The position numbers and the translations under genes were made by a program. Positions 1 to 10,690 of a stretch of 64,000 bases of DNA are shown piece after piece. Origin of the DNA: Hyaloscypha bicolor E (lineage: Eukaryota; Ascomycota; Leotiomycetes; Helotiales; Hyaloscyphaceae); the NCBI RefSeq assembly GCF_002865645.1, contig NW_020194563.1:454152-518151 (forward strand). Reading direction: 5' to 3'. The first letter of the stretch is position 1. The number at the start of each line of letters is the position of its first letter. Under the pieces are notes generated by a model. That model worked only from the letters and a program-made list of their open reading frames with translations, was not told the DNA's origin and did not search any database.

Positions 1-900
1 CCCACATCATTAAAGTCATCCCCAAGCTGGATCGGTGCGCACTTTAGTCCCTTGAAGTCTATAAGAGAGGTACCTGGTTTAATCCGGTTGCATATCTTAA
101 CGGAGTACTTCAGGGCTTCATCCTCTGCGATCTGCAATCTAAAATGATAGTTGTCAGCAGCCTGGTCATGTACAGCCCAGAATTCAATTCAAGTATGTCC
201 CTTCTGACCTGCTGTTGACCGCATGACTCTTGAAGCTGCGAGATTGACTGCTCCGAGTCGGTGGTCTGTATCTCGAGATTGGAGATTATGGGGTCCTTTG
301 CTTGGCTTATCGATCGAGATTCGCTTGTTTCGGTCCACCTGGGCGCTGGTTTTTTTTCGTTGCTCGGGTGTCGATGGTAGCTTCTGCGGCGTCATGAGAT
401 TGAGTGACTGCTGAGAGCAGCCTGGCTACCGGCAGTCGACCTTGTTTTCGGTGTCATTTTGCCTAGACCCTTTCACTATCTGATTGTCGAGTGCTGCAAC
501 GCGCGATGAGTCTTCTTTGATGAGAGAGACAACTCCAATCCTGCCAATCTTCTCCTCCACTAACGTATCTCTTGCATACCGCAATCAGGAAGGCAGGAGG
601 TGTGTGAGTCGTGGATGGAGGCGTAGTGGTCGCTACAGGGGATTTTTTCTACGGATTGCTTCTGCGTGGAGCGAATTGTCTTGATAATCTCTCCTGCTCT
701 GCATAGATCGATGAGCTGGACGATTGCCCCGTGAGCTCCCTGCCGATGCCATATAAAAGTCCAGTAGCAAGCCTTTATTTGATGAGAGGGAGAGCAATCT
801 GTTTGATCAATTTGAGGTTGATCTGGCTGTGCTGTGCGGTGATCCTTTGGGCTGCGGTGAATGCTTTCGTCTGACCATATACGAGCAGTTTGATTTCAAT
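1..900 (-). pseudogene. decayed unrecognised gene, cut by window edge
   Basis: Protein-like stretches run on the minus strand towards the left edge but change frame several times. From about 900 down the frame reads IEIKLLVYGQTKAFTAAQR; around 330-190 another frame gives a coiled-coil-like piece with EIQTTDSEQSISQLQES; from about 183 to 1 a third frame reads YHFRLQIAEDEALKYSVK. A TGA at about 189 would be CGA before one C-to-T change. There is no catalytic motif and I do not recognise the family. It lies divergently to the coiled-coil pseudogene starting at 1523. That this was a gene is fairly likely from the quality of the fragments; its function is unknown and its 3' part lies outside the window. 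Confidence 0.5.
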
Positions 901-1522
901 GTGCCCTTGGCCATGTGAACGTGTACTCCGCTAGAGACGGCCAGCGAAGATCGTGGTGACAACGCTGTGTGAGGATAAAGACAAGAAGCTGGTTATGGCA
1001 GTTGAGACACGCTCCCCGGGTGGCGGCCAGGTGAGGATGTTGCGATGTGGGCACGTTGGATCGAAGGGGGGTTTCCGTTTTGGAACGGGCGATGGCTATG
1101 TAGCTCCAGCTCAGGCGACAGCATAACTGCATCCATCCAAAATATGCACACCCTCCACTCAAATCCACTTGCTTCCACAACTTTCTTTCTTACTAGATGA
1201 GGAGAAAGCGACCAATTGCTCCTCACAGTTGTGGAACTGTCTTTACACCCCGAGTTTGATGGTATATCTATTTTAACCTATCCAGATTTGATGTTGGTAG
1301 CTTCGCTCCTGTGCCCGCAATTTTCGGTCAATTGCCAGCTTGGACACAACTTGACCATGCCCCAAGAAGCTCCTCCGCCATGCGAATCTGAATCTGCAGA
1401 TATCCGCAGCAAACCATCATCCCTCAGGCTTGTAAACATCCTCTCTTTAAAAATCGCGCGCGGGAGGTGCTGGGCGTTCAGGAGAATCGAGATCGGCACA
1501 GACACGTTCTCCCTGTGTCGAA
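901..1522. other. intergenic region between divergent pseudogenes
   Basis: No convincing coding stretch. The overlapping open frames here lie on both strands, change register and carry no recognisable domain. The position suggests it once held the divergent promoters of the two flanking genes; no clear TATA box or other element was seen. Confidence 0.4.
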
Positions 1523-4500
1523 ATGACAGACTTCGCCGCCGTGCTGGGGGAGAAGACATAAGTCGAACTGAGCGAAGAGAGAGACCGGATGTTGTTGCAC
1601 AACATACGGGGTCGCGGGAGGATAGCGACTGCGCCTCGAGGTTGGCGAACCAATTCACGAGATCGCGGAGGCCTTGACCTGCAAATGATTGTAAAGAAAA
1701 TGTGCTTTTGGCGATTCTCAGTTTCTGTGAGCAGATGCAGGAGGGACAGCCTGAACAAAACGATAAGAGGCAGGCCAAATCCGAGAAGATGTCGATTATT
1801 CTGGATAGAGTAGAGAGCTAGCTGGCAGACAGCGACCGTCAAATTGAAGTGCTCAATGCGGAACTTCAAGCTCGAAAGGAGATTGTTTCGACAAGGGGTA
1901 AATTGATTGATGATGGGCAGAAGACGATTGCGGATTCCACAAAACTACTCCACAAACTCGACCAGGAGCATATTCGGCGAGAGAAGCAATCTTCCAGCCT
2001 CTAGCAGCAGTTCGAAAGTCGAATAGAGGGGCCCCGCGCCGTGGAGAGGAGGTTGGAGGCAATGATTCAGAATCAGACTGATGAGCTGACACTTCGACAC
2101 GTGCATGAATGGTTTTCAAGTCCTTGGGGAAAGACAAAACAGAAGGGCGGAAGCACAGAGACTATACATCTCAGAGTTAGAGAGAAGACAGAGCAGGAAG
2201 CACAAGAACATCGACACACTCCAGGTCTACATCGAAGGTTTGCCTCAGAAGATCCAGAAGCAGGTCACCGAGAGCGATTCTTGGAAACTTGTGTCGGCAA
2301 AACTCAACACTGTAAATGAGCATGTCAACAGCATGTCAAGGGTACTCAACGAGACTCTGGTGCCTGGGCTTGAGAGCATGAGGCCTGGTGTGGCAGCGAT
2401 ATCCAAAGGCATAGACGTTGCTACCGGGAATATTACCGCCATCCCCAATGCAGCAGAGAACGTAAAGAAAGTTTGCCCGCCTATGCCAGGACAATGCGAC
2501 CTTTCAACAAATTGCAGACTTTGACGCCGAGTTCAAGAACCCGGTCATGGATGCTGGTGATATCACAGCATGCACAAAAGTCGCTTTTAGAGAGGATAGC
2601 AACTGCCAATACTGTGAAGGTTCAGATAGAACGGCACCCTTCTGAGATCTGCACTGTCGTCAAAACCGTCACAGACGCATCCGTGGCGGTGATCACAGAC
2701 CACTCTACTACAAAGTTCAACAAAATACTAGGAAAGGTCGGTGCAAGAGTGCATCTCTCCACCACGGCTATCACAACAGATGCCATCAAAGGAGCTGGCA
2801 TGGCCAACGAAATATTGACAACCCAGGCACCGACAGAGCTGATCGGGGTTTCCAAGATGGCGTTAACGTTAGGACTTTCAAGTCATCGTGTCTTGCGAAA
2901 GACTTAGACAGTTGTGGAGGATTCCGCCTCTAAATCTGTTCGTCGTGATCGGTTGCACAACTTATCCTTGTTCCTTCAGGTGGCCAGATACCGTCAATCT
3001 TCCGAGCGTATTTGCAACTGGTATTTCACCTGTTGTTGAAAGCTTGAAGCCTATGGGGTGTGGAATTGAAGACCTCGGTACTGTTCCAGCGTGCGTGACC
3101 GACATCAAGAAGACATTGGACGAGGTGGCTGCCAAAGCAGAAGAGATTCCCACAAAAGTTATCGTACCGCTGAGTGTAGCAATGAAAACCCTCGCCTCAA
3201 TGGCAGAGGCTGTTGAGGACACCAAGGACACGACCACATCCGAAATCGACAATCTCGCTAAAAGGCCAGATAAAATGGCCGCGGCCAATGACAAATTTTC
3301 ACAGATGGTCTCTACTGTGCTTGAGCCAACCTTGCGGTCGTTGAACTCGATGGCAGATGCTATCAGGAGAGAAAGCGCGCTACGGGAGAAGATATGACGA
3401 AAATAAAGGACGAGCTGAAAGCTGTGACCGCTGGGGTTGTGGAGCTGCCTTCGAGGTCGCACTTAAACCCAGCCTCGACTTATTGGAACCATTTGGAGGT
3501 CAAGTGAAGCAGCTAGAGAAAGTGACGGTCGAACATCTTGAGAAGATCCACGAACAGTTGGGGAGAGCGGTCACTGCGACTGGCAAGCTTTCCAAAGAAC
3601 TCAATCTACTTATACAGCCAATCTCCGACCAAGTAATGCCCCCGGTCAGCCTCGATGCCAACGCTCCCACCACAAAAGTCACGCTCAGAGACTTGCTCGC
3701 CAATTTGAAGTCCGCCATGGCGAAATCGGCAGAGATTTCGAAGCTGAAGGTCACGCTGGAAAATATGGAATCTCATTTTCAAAGCGCTGTTGGCTGCCAC
3801 ATGTTGACATACAAGAGAGTTGATGGAATTGGAGACATGGTCCTCAACATGTCTAAGGAAATGTCGACAATGCCGAAGATTCAACAGGCATTGGAGCCAA
3901 CTTACCATGCCGTACAAGGATCCGCCAACATATTGCAAGGGGTCCCAACAATCGACCAAATCGAGAGCAACTGAAGAACCATCTGGAGCCCATCAATAGC
4001 AAAGTTTCCAACGTGATCACGGCAGACCAATTTACACAGATTACAGTGGACCGCGCGGCTGGCGCTGCCGATGTGTGGGAAGAATTAGTCAAATCCGAGG
4101 TTGGAAAGATCAAGACTCACTTCGAGGCTATTGTCGGTACATTGGAAGAGGCATCAGCGAGCGAGACGGAGAGAATGCGCCGGCTAGAGGCAATGCTACA
4201 TCACGACAGCCTTACTCATGACATCAAGTACGATCGGAAGGTAGAAGAACTACTTGTTCCGCTCCGGGATAATTTGAAGCAAATTTGCCAGCAGATGGAG
4301 ATCATGAAAGCCGATCAATGCCTGTGTGGGGAGGATCTTGGGAGCATTGCCGGAAAGGAAAGGGCAATCAGACGCATAAGGGTCCTCGTCGATCGCGCTG
4401 CTTCTTCGCGAGAAGGCGAAGGACAGCAGCGAGTTATCACTGGGGTGAGAGAATTGTTCGCACGTCCACAGGAGAGCCATCGCATTGGAGAGATGGAGGA

Positions 4501-4930
4501 CCAAGATATCCAGGGCGTGGATTGGGCTCTGCATATGCCTCATCAAATTCCTCCAAGGACTGATGGAAGTGAGGACTGTATGCGCTACAGGCCTTCAATT
4601 GACGAGACAATCCGGATCGAAGAGGGCGAGGCTCAACCAGAGGGCGGCGATGAGGTCAGCGAACCCCCTCCAGGAGACACACAAAGACAGCGCAGCTCTG
4701 CTCCCAGCTCCAGGAACCGGGGCGACGGAGAACTTCAACCAGAGGAAGAAGGCGAAGAGCAAAGTGAACTTCGTGACATTTCGGACAGCTGGCTATTTCA
4801 TGATATCGGTTCTGAACTGGTACAGCATACCGGTACCAGCACCCATGAATGCTTTCTCCTTTTCCTCACCAGCAAGAATGCGAGGGCGCATGTCAAAGGC
4901 GTCACAATAGAGGCGTGGCTCGATCAGTAG
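1523..4930 (+). pseudogene. decayed long coiled-coil protein gene
   Basis: The likely start is ATG 1523 (MTDFAAVLGEKT, then TAA). Coding sense continues for about 3.4 kb through at least five frames: to about 2110, 2105-2524, 2473-2907, 2888-3397, 3357-3974 and 4013-4930. In-frame stops at about 1559, 1818 and 2002 sit where CAA or CAG would fit a coiled coil, for example LDRVES-stop-LADSDRQIEVLNAEL. Composition is rich in E, K, Q, L, A and T with heptad-like spacing and no transmembrane segment, zinc finger or P-loop; the C-terminal 100 residues are acidic and Q/P/S-rich. Full length would have been about 1,100 aa. It resembles generic fungal coiled-coil proteins; family and role unknown. 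Frame changes lack good intron signals, so indels are preferred to splicing. Confidence 0.6.
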
Positions 4931-5035
4931 AGATTCCGAGTATCTAATCGACTTGTCGGCTTGCTTGATACCTCGTCCATATCTCTCCGGATATGCGAAG
5001 TCATCAAGTGATCGAGGGAGTTTTGACACCGAAAT
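4905..5035 (-). repeat. inverted copy of the repeat at 35700-35825
   Basis: Read on the minus strand, this stretch nearly matches the plus strand at 35700-35825. Both encode in one frame a piece with RYGRGIKQADKSI followed by SESLLIEPRLYC. The minus frame stays open to 4793. It overlaps the tail of the coiled-coil pseudogene, so the junction between the two sequences lies near 4.8-4.9 kb. Whether the open frame was ever a protein is unclear. Confidence 0.7.
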
Positions 5036-5041
5036 TGCCGC

Positions 5042-5308
5042 AAAATCAGGGAGGTTAAACCCGGAAAGCCTAGTACGGAGTCAAACTACAGCCCGAGCCC
5101 CTATGAAAGCAAATCCAACGAGTTTTGGAATGATGCCAGCGCCGAGTGCACCCTAACATTAATCAGCGACCTTTCATGCAAACATCTTGATATCATTCTT
5201 GATAGGAAACCCGTTCCCACAATACATTCTGAAGCAAGAAGAGCCGTGGAGGACGTCGAAGCTCAATCCGCAACCTCCAACCATCCTTCGAACGACACAG
5301 ACGTATAG
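5042..5308 (+). pseudogene. gene fragment of about 88 codons, with a RIPped copy at 34.0-34.2 kb
   Basis: An open stretch with no start codon reads KIREVKPGKPSTESNYSPSP, then YESKSNEFWND, and ends in DTDV-stop at 5306-5308. It has good amino-acid composition and no recognisable domain. The same DNA, heavily mutated C-to-T and G-to-A, is found inverted at about 34230-33950. The 5' end appears to be lost at the junction with the preceding repeat. Probably a C-terminal gene remnant; function unknown. Confidence 0.5.
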
Positions 5309-6344
5309 TTAACAATCCTTTGGTTCCCACGCCGAATGGGAACCTCAACTCGTTTCACTGCAAAGACCAATCTTGATACGAAACAGTAGCATCTAAGACT
5401 GCAAATCTTCTCTGCGATTCCATATGCGAAGTCATATGCGCCGCGGAATTCTTCGCTGGCAATCTGCGAATGAAAGTCCCTATTGCGGCTTCGAGATCAG
5501 GATTCCCAGAAACACTTGAACTGCTCTCAAATTTAAACTCTGTCTCAAGCCGAAATGCTCGTGGACTACGTGTGATTACCACAAGTAGAGTTTCGTGTTC
5601 ACGAATGAATTCGAACTCAGCACAAGCGAAGACAAGGGAAATCTAGTGGTCAATTTCATTTTTGATACGATTTGTGGTTGATTTGTAATCGAGTTTTAAG
5701 CTACACGAACGATTTTTCCCCCCGTGATTTTCGAGCGTATAAAACGCGAAAATATTCTGGCCAGGCTAAAAGTCATGTAATCCTGCACATAAGGGGGTAC
5801 ATCTCAACTACTGTATATGTGCAGGGTATAATGTTCTCAACTTCCTATTTGGTTTTCTTATCTCCCTAACTTTCAGACTCTTCTTTTATATATATAGATT
5901 TGAGGTCTCTGAACGCCATCTCCTATATCCCAATAAGACTGGTGGAGAGATTTTCAAAAACCTGCTGGCATTCCTTGCCTCGAAGGCATTCCTTGTGAAC
6001 CATATATATGGCATTCTATCTGTTTCCTAACCCTAGCAACTAGACAGAGCGCTAGTTCTGGGAGTTCTAAAGCTTATTTCTCTACTAATATTAGGATCTC
6101 TACTAATATTAGGACCTTAATAGGCTAGGGGCACCCCGTTCGGCGCCTCACGGCGTATGGGGCCCAACTGCGTACGGGACACAACTGCGTACGGGACACA
6201 ACTGCGTACGGGACACTCTGCGTACGGGGCATATCTGTATACAAAGCACATCTATATTTAAAGTATATTCTCTACTAATGTGGTGGGGATTGGGCCGACA
6301 TTTGGCATGATCACATGTTCTCACGTGATCCCTTAGTTCTTCTC
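5309..6344. other. noncoding stretch, partly duplicated
   Basis: 5309-5650 continues the segment whose inverted RIPped copy lies at about 33.9-33.6 kb. A 75-codon minus-strand frame at 5355-5582 (including LETEFKFESSSSVSGNPD) may be a gene remnant but is unrecognised. From 5650 to 6150 the sequence is AT-rich with nothing identifiable. Around 6165-6225 a short direct repeat containing TGCGTACGGGACACAAC occurs three to four times. A motif around GGCTAGGGGCAC and GTTCGGCGCC near 6122-6155 recurs near 6930-6975. Confidence 0.5.
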
Positions 6345-6349
6345 TCCTT

Positions 6350-6772
6350 TGTTGAAATTAGGGGCCTGAGGCCCCTAATAGGCTTAGTAAGCCCTGGAAC
6401 CGAACGCCATGGGGCTGTGCACTAGCTTAATACCCTGTCCAGCTGGAATACCCTGTACAGCTGGAATACCCTGTACGGCTGGAATACCCTGTATAGCTGG
6501 AATACCCTGTACGGCTGGAATACCCTGTATAGCTGGAATACCCTATACGGCTGGAATACCCTGTATAGCTGGAATACCATGTACGGCTGGAATACCCTGT
6601 ATAGCTGTAATCGGTTCAGCTAGCATAGGGATTTAGTACATGTGACTTAGGGGGTTCAGGGCTATATATACGGGCTACTTACCACTGTAGAACAGCAGTC
6701 AATTCAGTACGTTTTACTTGGTTTACATTGCAAGCACGTGACCCTAGCTATATTGCTTTAGCTAGTTCAACA
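6350..6772 (+). repeat. solo LTR, family M, copy 1
   Basis: A 423-bp unit begins TGTTGAA and ends TTCAACA, the TG...CA ends of an LTR, flanked by the 5-bp direct repeat TCCTT (6345-6349 and 6773-6777). It opens with a hairpin-forming stretch (TTAGGGGCC, GA, GGCCCCTAA), holds an 18-bp minisatellite, then a TATA-like CTATATATAC at about 6662 and a CACGTG at 6735-6740. The same unit occurs at 40812-41234 and, inverted, at 48897-49300, each with its own 5-bp duplication. No internal retrotransposon sequence adjoins it, so it is a solo LTR or an LTR-like nonautonomous element. It shows no sign of RIP. Confidence 0.85.
6427..6606 (+). repeat. 18-bp minisatellite inside solo LTR copy 1
   Basis: About ten tandem units close to CTGGAATACCCTGTAYRG. 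As 18 is a multiple of three, the array stays open on both strands; the plus frame gives hexapeptides of the type GIPC(T/I)A within a 75-codon frame (6409-6636) that is also present in copy 2 (75 codons) and copy 3 (69 codons). No spacers separate the units, so it is not a CRISPR array. It lies upstream of the LTR TATA-like box. Confidence 0.85.
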
Positions 6773-6996
6773 TCCTTTTTGTATTTAGCCTTCGCTCTTC
6801 TCACAGAAGGGACGTTAAGCAACCCAATACACACTTCACCGATATGATGCCTCCTTGATTCGTGGCTGTTCCCAGCTGATTCCCTGTTAGGTGTTGTGTT
6901 CCATCATGCCCCTCTTCACTAATACTAGGAGCTTAGGAGGCTAGGGGCACGGCGTTCGGCGCCTTCGGCGCCTCACAGGAGCGTATATACACGTAA

Positions 6997-7126
6997 CCCT
7001 TTATTCGCTGAGACATTGCCACATTAGCGGCCGTATATGAATATTACCAATTCGGCCAAAACATAATCCAAATTAGGGATATTTATATACGGCCGCTAAT
7101 GTGGCAATGTCTCAGCGAACGAAGGG
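6997..7126. mobile_element. hairpin MITE with about 46-bp inverted repeats
   Basis: The left arm 6997-7042 starts CCCTTTATTCGCTGAGACAT and the right arm 7081-7126 is its reverse complement with a few mismatches, leaving a central stretch of about 38 bp. Flanks TACACGTAA and ATACCTTACGTAC may extend the inverted repeat imperfectly. It has no coding capacity. The structure is a miniature inverted-repeat element; superfamily and target-site duplication are not resolved. Confidence 0.7.
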
Positions 7127-7443
7127 ATACCTTACGTACATGTATCCTTGAGGATATACTTCCTAAGCGATTACAAGTAAGGGACAGAGGGACGTGCGTC
7201 TTGCCCACCTTTTGTATGCGTGCCGGGGGCTAAAGAATAGCCGAAAAAGAAAGCCTTATTTTATGATAAAATTATAAAAATTAGCTTGCGAAGTGCGGGG
7301 GAAGGGGGCTAGAAGGGGATCTACTTCTCAATTGCATAAGCACCCGTTCTAGGGTTTACCCAGAGAGGGTGCTTGTCACGTGCTGCGCACAGGCATATAT
7401 ATAGCTTCTTCACCGCCCTTAGGGCACCATCATTCATACATAT
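7127..7443. other. intergenic, with a promoter-like segment
   Basis: No gene is seen. An imperfect palindrome pairs AAGCACCC at about 7339 with GGGTGCTT near 7368. It is followed by TCACGTGC (7376-7383), a TATATATA box at about 7395 and a pyrimidine- and ACA-rich leader, an arrangement like a fungal promoter reading rightwards towards the helicase remnant. Confidence 0.35.
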
Positions 7444-7833
7444 TTACACAATACACACCACATTCCACTTCCACAGCTTGTCCAGGCCGTGACAGTGCTT
7501 ATGTATTCTAATCAGAGTTGGCCTCCTGTCATTTCCCCTTTGGGCGTACACCCATGTTTTAAGAATGCTACGCGAGCAAAACAGGGATGTTGCAGGGATT
7601 GGCAGGGGCACACTGTTTTTGTATCTATTGTACTTCTTCCAGACATCAGCCCGCGAGTCATACTTGTTATTCTGGAATATGAGGTTTTGGTAGCCCTTCA
7701 GACAAAACTTGACAATATCTGCGAACCATCCCTTGTTTGATTTAACCATAACTCCACCCGCTGCACACCAATTTCCACTCAAACCATATCGCAGATCTGT
7801 CTGTCTATTTTGCAGGAGAGGAAAAGAAATCAT
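7444..7833 (-). CDS. possible small hypothetical protein, 129 aa
   Basis: An uninterrupted minus-strand frame from ATG 7833 to a stop at 7444. The composition is protein-like (GLSGNWCAAGGVMVKSNKGW, WKKYNRYKNSVPLPIPA) but no domain, signal peptide or membrane span is evident. A plus-strand frame of 83 codons overlaps it, and promoter-like sequence to its left points the other way, so it may be a chance frame. Low confidence. Confidence 0.25.
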   Translation of the reverse strand: MISFPLLQNRQTDLRYGLSGNWCAAGGVMVKSNKGWFADIVKFCLKGYQNLIFQNNKYDSRADVWKKYNRYKNSVPLPIPATSLFCSRSILKTWVYAQRGNDRRPTLIRIHKHCHGLDKLWKWNVVCIV

Positions 7834-7864
7834 GAGGAAGTAGCCAAGGCTCGAGACTACAAGC

Positions 7865-10345
7865 TTGTTGGCGTTGCAATCATCGAATGAGCAGCGAGTA
7901 GATCAAGAAGATGACAACGTCTCAGGCGCCAAATTGCTCAACAATCGATCCTACGAGAAAGGAGTCGGTTTGTTGGGCTTTGTATACAAGTCTCGCGAGT
8001 TCTTCGCTGGCTCGTTTAGCAACTCTAATCGCACGACGCAGGTCCCGTCGATTAGTTTCTCCTGTGGTTTTCCAGCAGAGCAACCTCAATACGTTGGCTT
8101 CACTGTCAACATCCCGCGTGCTGAGTCCAAATTCACTTTCTCGGTCGAGAAGGGAGATCAAAGCGAAAATAATCAACAACGCAATGCCAAGTCTGAGAAG
8201 GCGAAGACATCTGGCAAGGGCAAGCAGGCGGACACCAACGACAAGCCAGCCAACGTCAACAGTACCCACAGGGTGGAGGACAAATTTAGAAAGGTTCTCT
8301 CCAACTATCGTACCGCGTTCTTAGCGATGACGAAAACTTCACCTTTCCCGAGCTCTACCAGATGTCCCGGACAGGGCTGCCCTGGCAGTCGCTGGAGGAG
8401 ATAATATCGAGAGGCACGTCGACGACATGATCCTTGCAGTTCGTTTCCACCTGTATCGGGACAAAGCACCATACGTCATTGGTGTACCCATGGCGAAATT
8501 ATCCATTCACCGGGGCGTCAGAGTCGATGGGGTTCATTCTGCCGAATGTCAAACTAAATGGCCTCCGGACTCTGTACAGTACTTGAGGGACCATAACTTC
8601 TTCCATCATCTCCTCAGGGATGTGGGTTATACCTTCGCAACACTTGGTCGGGGGCCTAACTTGAATCGTCACTTCCGCGAACGGACTGACCTGACTTCGA
8701 GTAAGTGCCAACTTTAATGGTGTTGTAGCGAATTCCAGCTGACGTGATGTGTAGGACTCAGTTCAATGCAGAGGTACTCCGCAAGTACTGCAATAACCAC
8801 CCGAACGTGGAAGGATAGCAGCTCACTTATCGCTTGCAACTCCGGCACGAGTCTTGGACTGATTTCGCGATTCCACACTGTCGCGGCACTGCCCGAGAGC
8901 ACCTGCACATCTTCGAGCACGAAAAGCGGTTAATGGACGAGTGGCACGCAGCACAGCGGATTCAAGTACAGGCAGGCGACGAGTCTGAGCATTTCATGTC
9001 ATTTAGCCCCAGGAATCCTGGGATTGATGGCACCATATGTTTTTCGGTAGAAGACGAGTTTGAGATGCTATTCGTGGAGCCTCCGAACAAGAAGCCTGGT
9101 GAAACCGCAAGCTTCGAGATCCCCACTGTTGGCAGGCCACTGTCATCGAGACTGACCGTTTCTACCATACCAGTAGCCATCTCGCCTTCGGTTGCCATGC
9201 CATGGTTTGCCTTGATTATGGTCAGGCTCCTATTCACGTTATTGCTCCTCCCGACAAATGGGGCGTCGAGATTTCATACCATCTAGCGTACTTCAAGTTG
9301 CGCGAGTCGAGAAAGGCCGTCAAAGCTCGAATCTAGGCCATGACTCTCATGGATCCGAGAAACAAGACCATCGCTTGCGCCAATGGTCTCAATACCGAAG
9401 ACGGGGATGAATTCGTTAACTCTGATGACAATTTCGACGAGCGTATCTTGGAGTGGGACGAAGATCAGGTTTCCCAGGATTTCGACACCCCATTGTCCGA
9501 CGATGGGAAGATAACCACAACTATGCTAAGGAGCCAAAGTGCCGAGCAGCCTTTGTATCCACGTGTCTGCCTTTCGATTTTGCGACCCAGAGGGCCATCT
9601 TTCTTAGCATCGCAGTCGCCAAGGAAACGACAAAAGATTTCACTTGTGGGCTCCCGGAAGATAAAAAGTACGCCACTATCTTCGACTCTGTACACCCATG
9701 GCGAGAGGAGGGCTCGTGCAAATACTTCCCAAGGACCCACGTGGCGTTGTGCTCGGTGTCGGTGCGGGGATCTGGCAAGACATCCCATATCCTGGAGATT
9801 GTGTTTATGAATCTCGACAACGACTGTGTGCCCGTTGTTGCTTCAACGACCAATGATGCGCTAAATAGTGGTTGCGACAGGTTCCAGGAGACTTTGCGTA
9901 AGCACGACGCCCAAGATAAGTACATCGCGCCGCGTCTGCATGTGGAGTGGTTGGAAATGTCGACGCACCGCAAGAGTTGGATGACCACACGAACTACACA
10001 AATGCCTCGTCGAAACCCAAGCGAGGATCGAAATAACTGTTCTCTGTATCCGCTGCGAAGGCTGTTCTGCAGATGGCTGGTTTGATCCCGACGAAAAAGG
10101 CAAAGCTCATCCAACTGCGTGAGATGCACCAACGACTGTCGGCCATCTTGAATACACCAGTCAACGAGCGCGACCCAGACGAGGTTGCAGACCTAAAGAA
10201 CCTGATCAAGCGTGCACTTGAGGATGTCATCACCACTGCCGATGTCTTGTTCACAACAGCTGTCATGTTCACAAGCTAGCTAGAGGTTTTCGAGAGAAGT
10301 ACGACTTCGTCGCCATTGCGAGGCAGGGTCGCGCACCATCTCGGA
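7865..10345 (+). pseudogene. SF1 (UPF1/NFX1-like) helicase, N-terminal part, broken
   Basis: Coding sense runs through shifting frames: 7865-8330, about 8400-8717, 8834-9286, 9340-9500, 9453-9990 and 10073-10345. The Walker A loop survives at about 9760-9790 as VRGSGKTSHILEIV, followed by PVVASTTNDALN as in motif Ia of superfamily-1 helicases. A helical linker (10073-10279, IKRALEDVITTADVLFTTAV) precedes a degraded motif II, CEAGSRTISDA, where DEAG is expected. Reading continues across the retrotransposon at 21771. An upstream part (GTICFSVEDEFEMLF) would be the usual N-terminal beta region. RNA or DNA helicase activity is inferred from family only; the gene is non-functional through frameshifts and insertions. 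Confidence 0.7.
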
Positions 10346-10350
10346 TGCAT
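10346..10350. repeat. target-site duplication TGCAT, left copy
   Basis: TGCAT at 10346-10350 is repeated at 21771-21775, immediately outside the two LTRs. It marks one integration event into the helicase gene. Confidence 0.9.
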
Positions 10351-10514
10351 TGTTGTGGCCTGGTACGTAAGGCAACCACGCCAGCTAGAAACCTAGATTA
10401 GACCCTCGGGACTCGAGAGCTTCTCTCTGCAGAGTCACCGCAATACCGAATACACATAGAGTACAAGAACCCCGTCGTCCAGACCCCTTCTTTTCCTCTA
10501 CGTATCCCATAATA
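10351..10514 (+). repeat. 5' LTR of the chromovirus
   Basis: The 164-bp unit begins TGTTGTGGCC and ends CCATAATA. The expected terminal CA reads TA, consistent with one C-to-T change in a CpA. It differs from the 3' LTR at four sites, all transitions, although the interior is RIP-saturated. Confidence 0.9.
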
Positions 10515-10690
10515 TGGTGGCAATGCCCTCGTTTTGACCGAATCCACCTCACCGATTCCCTCGAAACCGATCCGAAAAGACTCCCGGGGAACGTCTCACG
10601 ACGACGTCAGAACGACCGTCCAGGTCCTACTAATAACCCCCTTCTTCCTCAGTTATCCCCGATAAGGGCTAAGGATCCGTGATTCTCATA
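10515..10690 (+). promoter_or_regulatory. unRIPped leader with presumed primer-binding site
   Basis: TGGTGGCAATGCCC follows the 5' LTR directly, where a tRNA primer-binding site is expected; the matching tRNA was not identified. GC content stays moderate until about 10690, where RIPped sequence begins abruptly. Confidence 0.5.

Noticed and set aside
1216..1869. Overlapping open frames on both strands upstream of the coiled-coil gene
   Set aside because: None has protein-like continuity; the plus-strand frame starting at ATG 1523 explains the coding signal better.
6427..6606. CRISPR-like array
   Set aside because: Units are directly adjacent without unique spacers, and the sequence is eukaryotic.
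6409..6636. The GIPC(T/I)A hexapeptide frame as a real gene
   Set aside because: An 18-bp repeat without stops is open automatically; both strands are open in all copies. Kept only as an observation on the LTR family.
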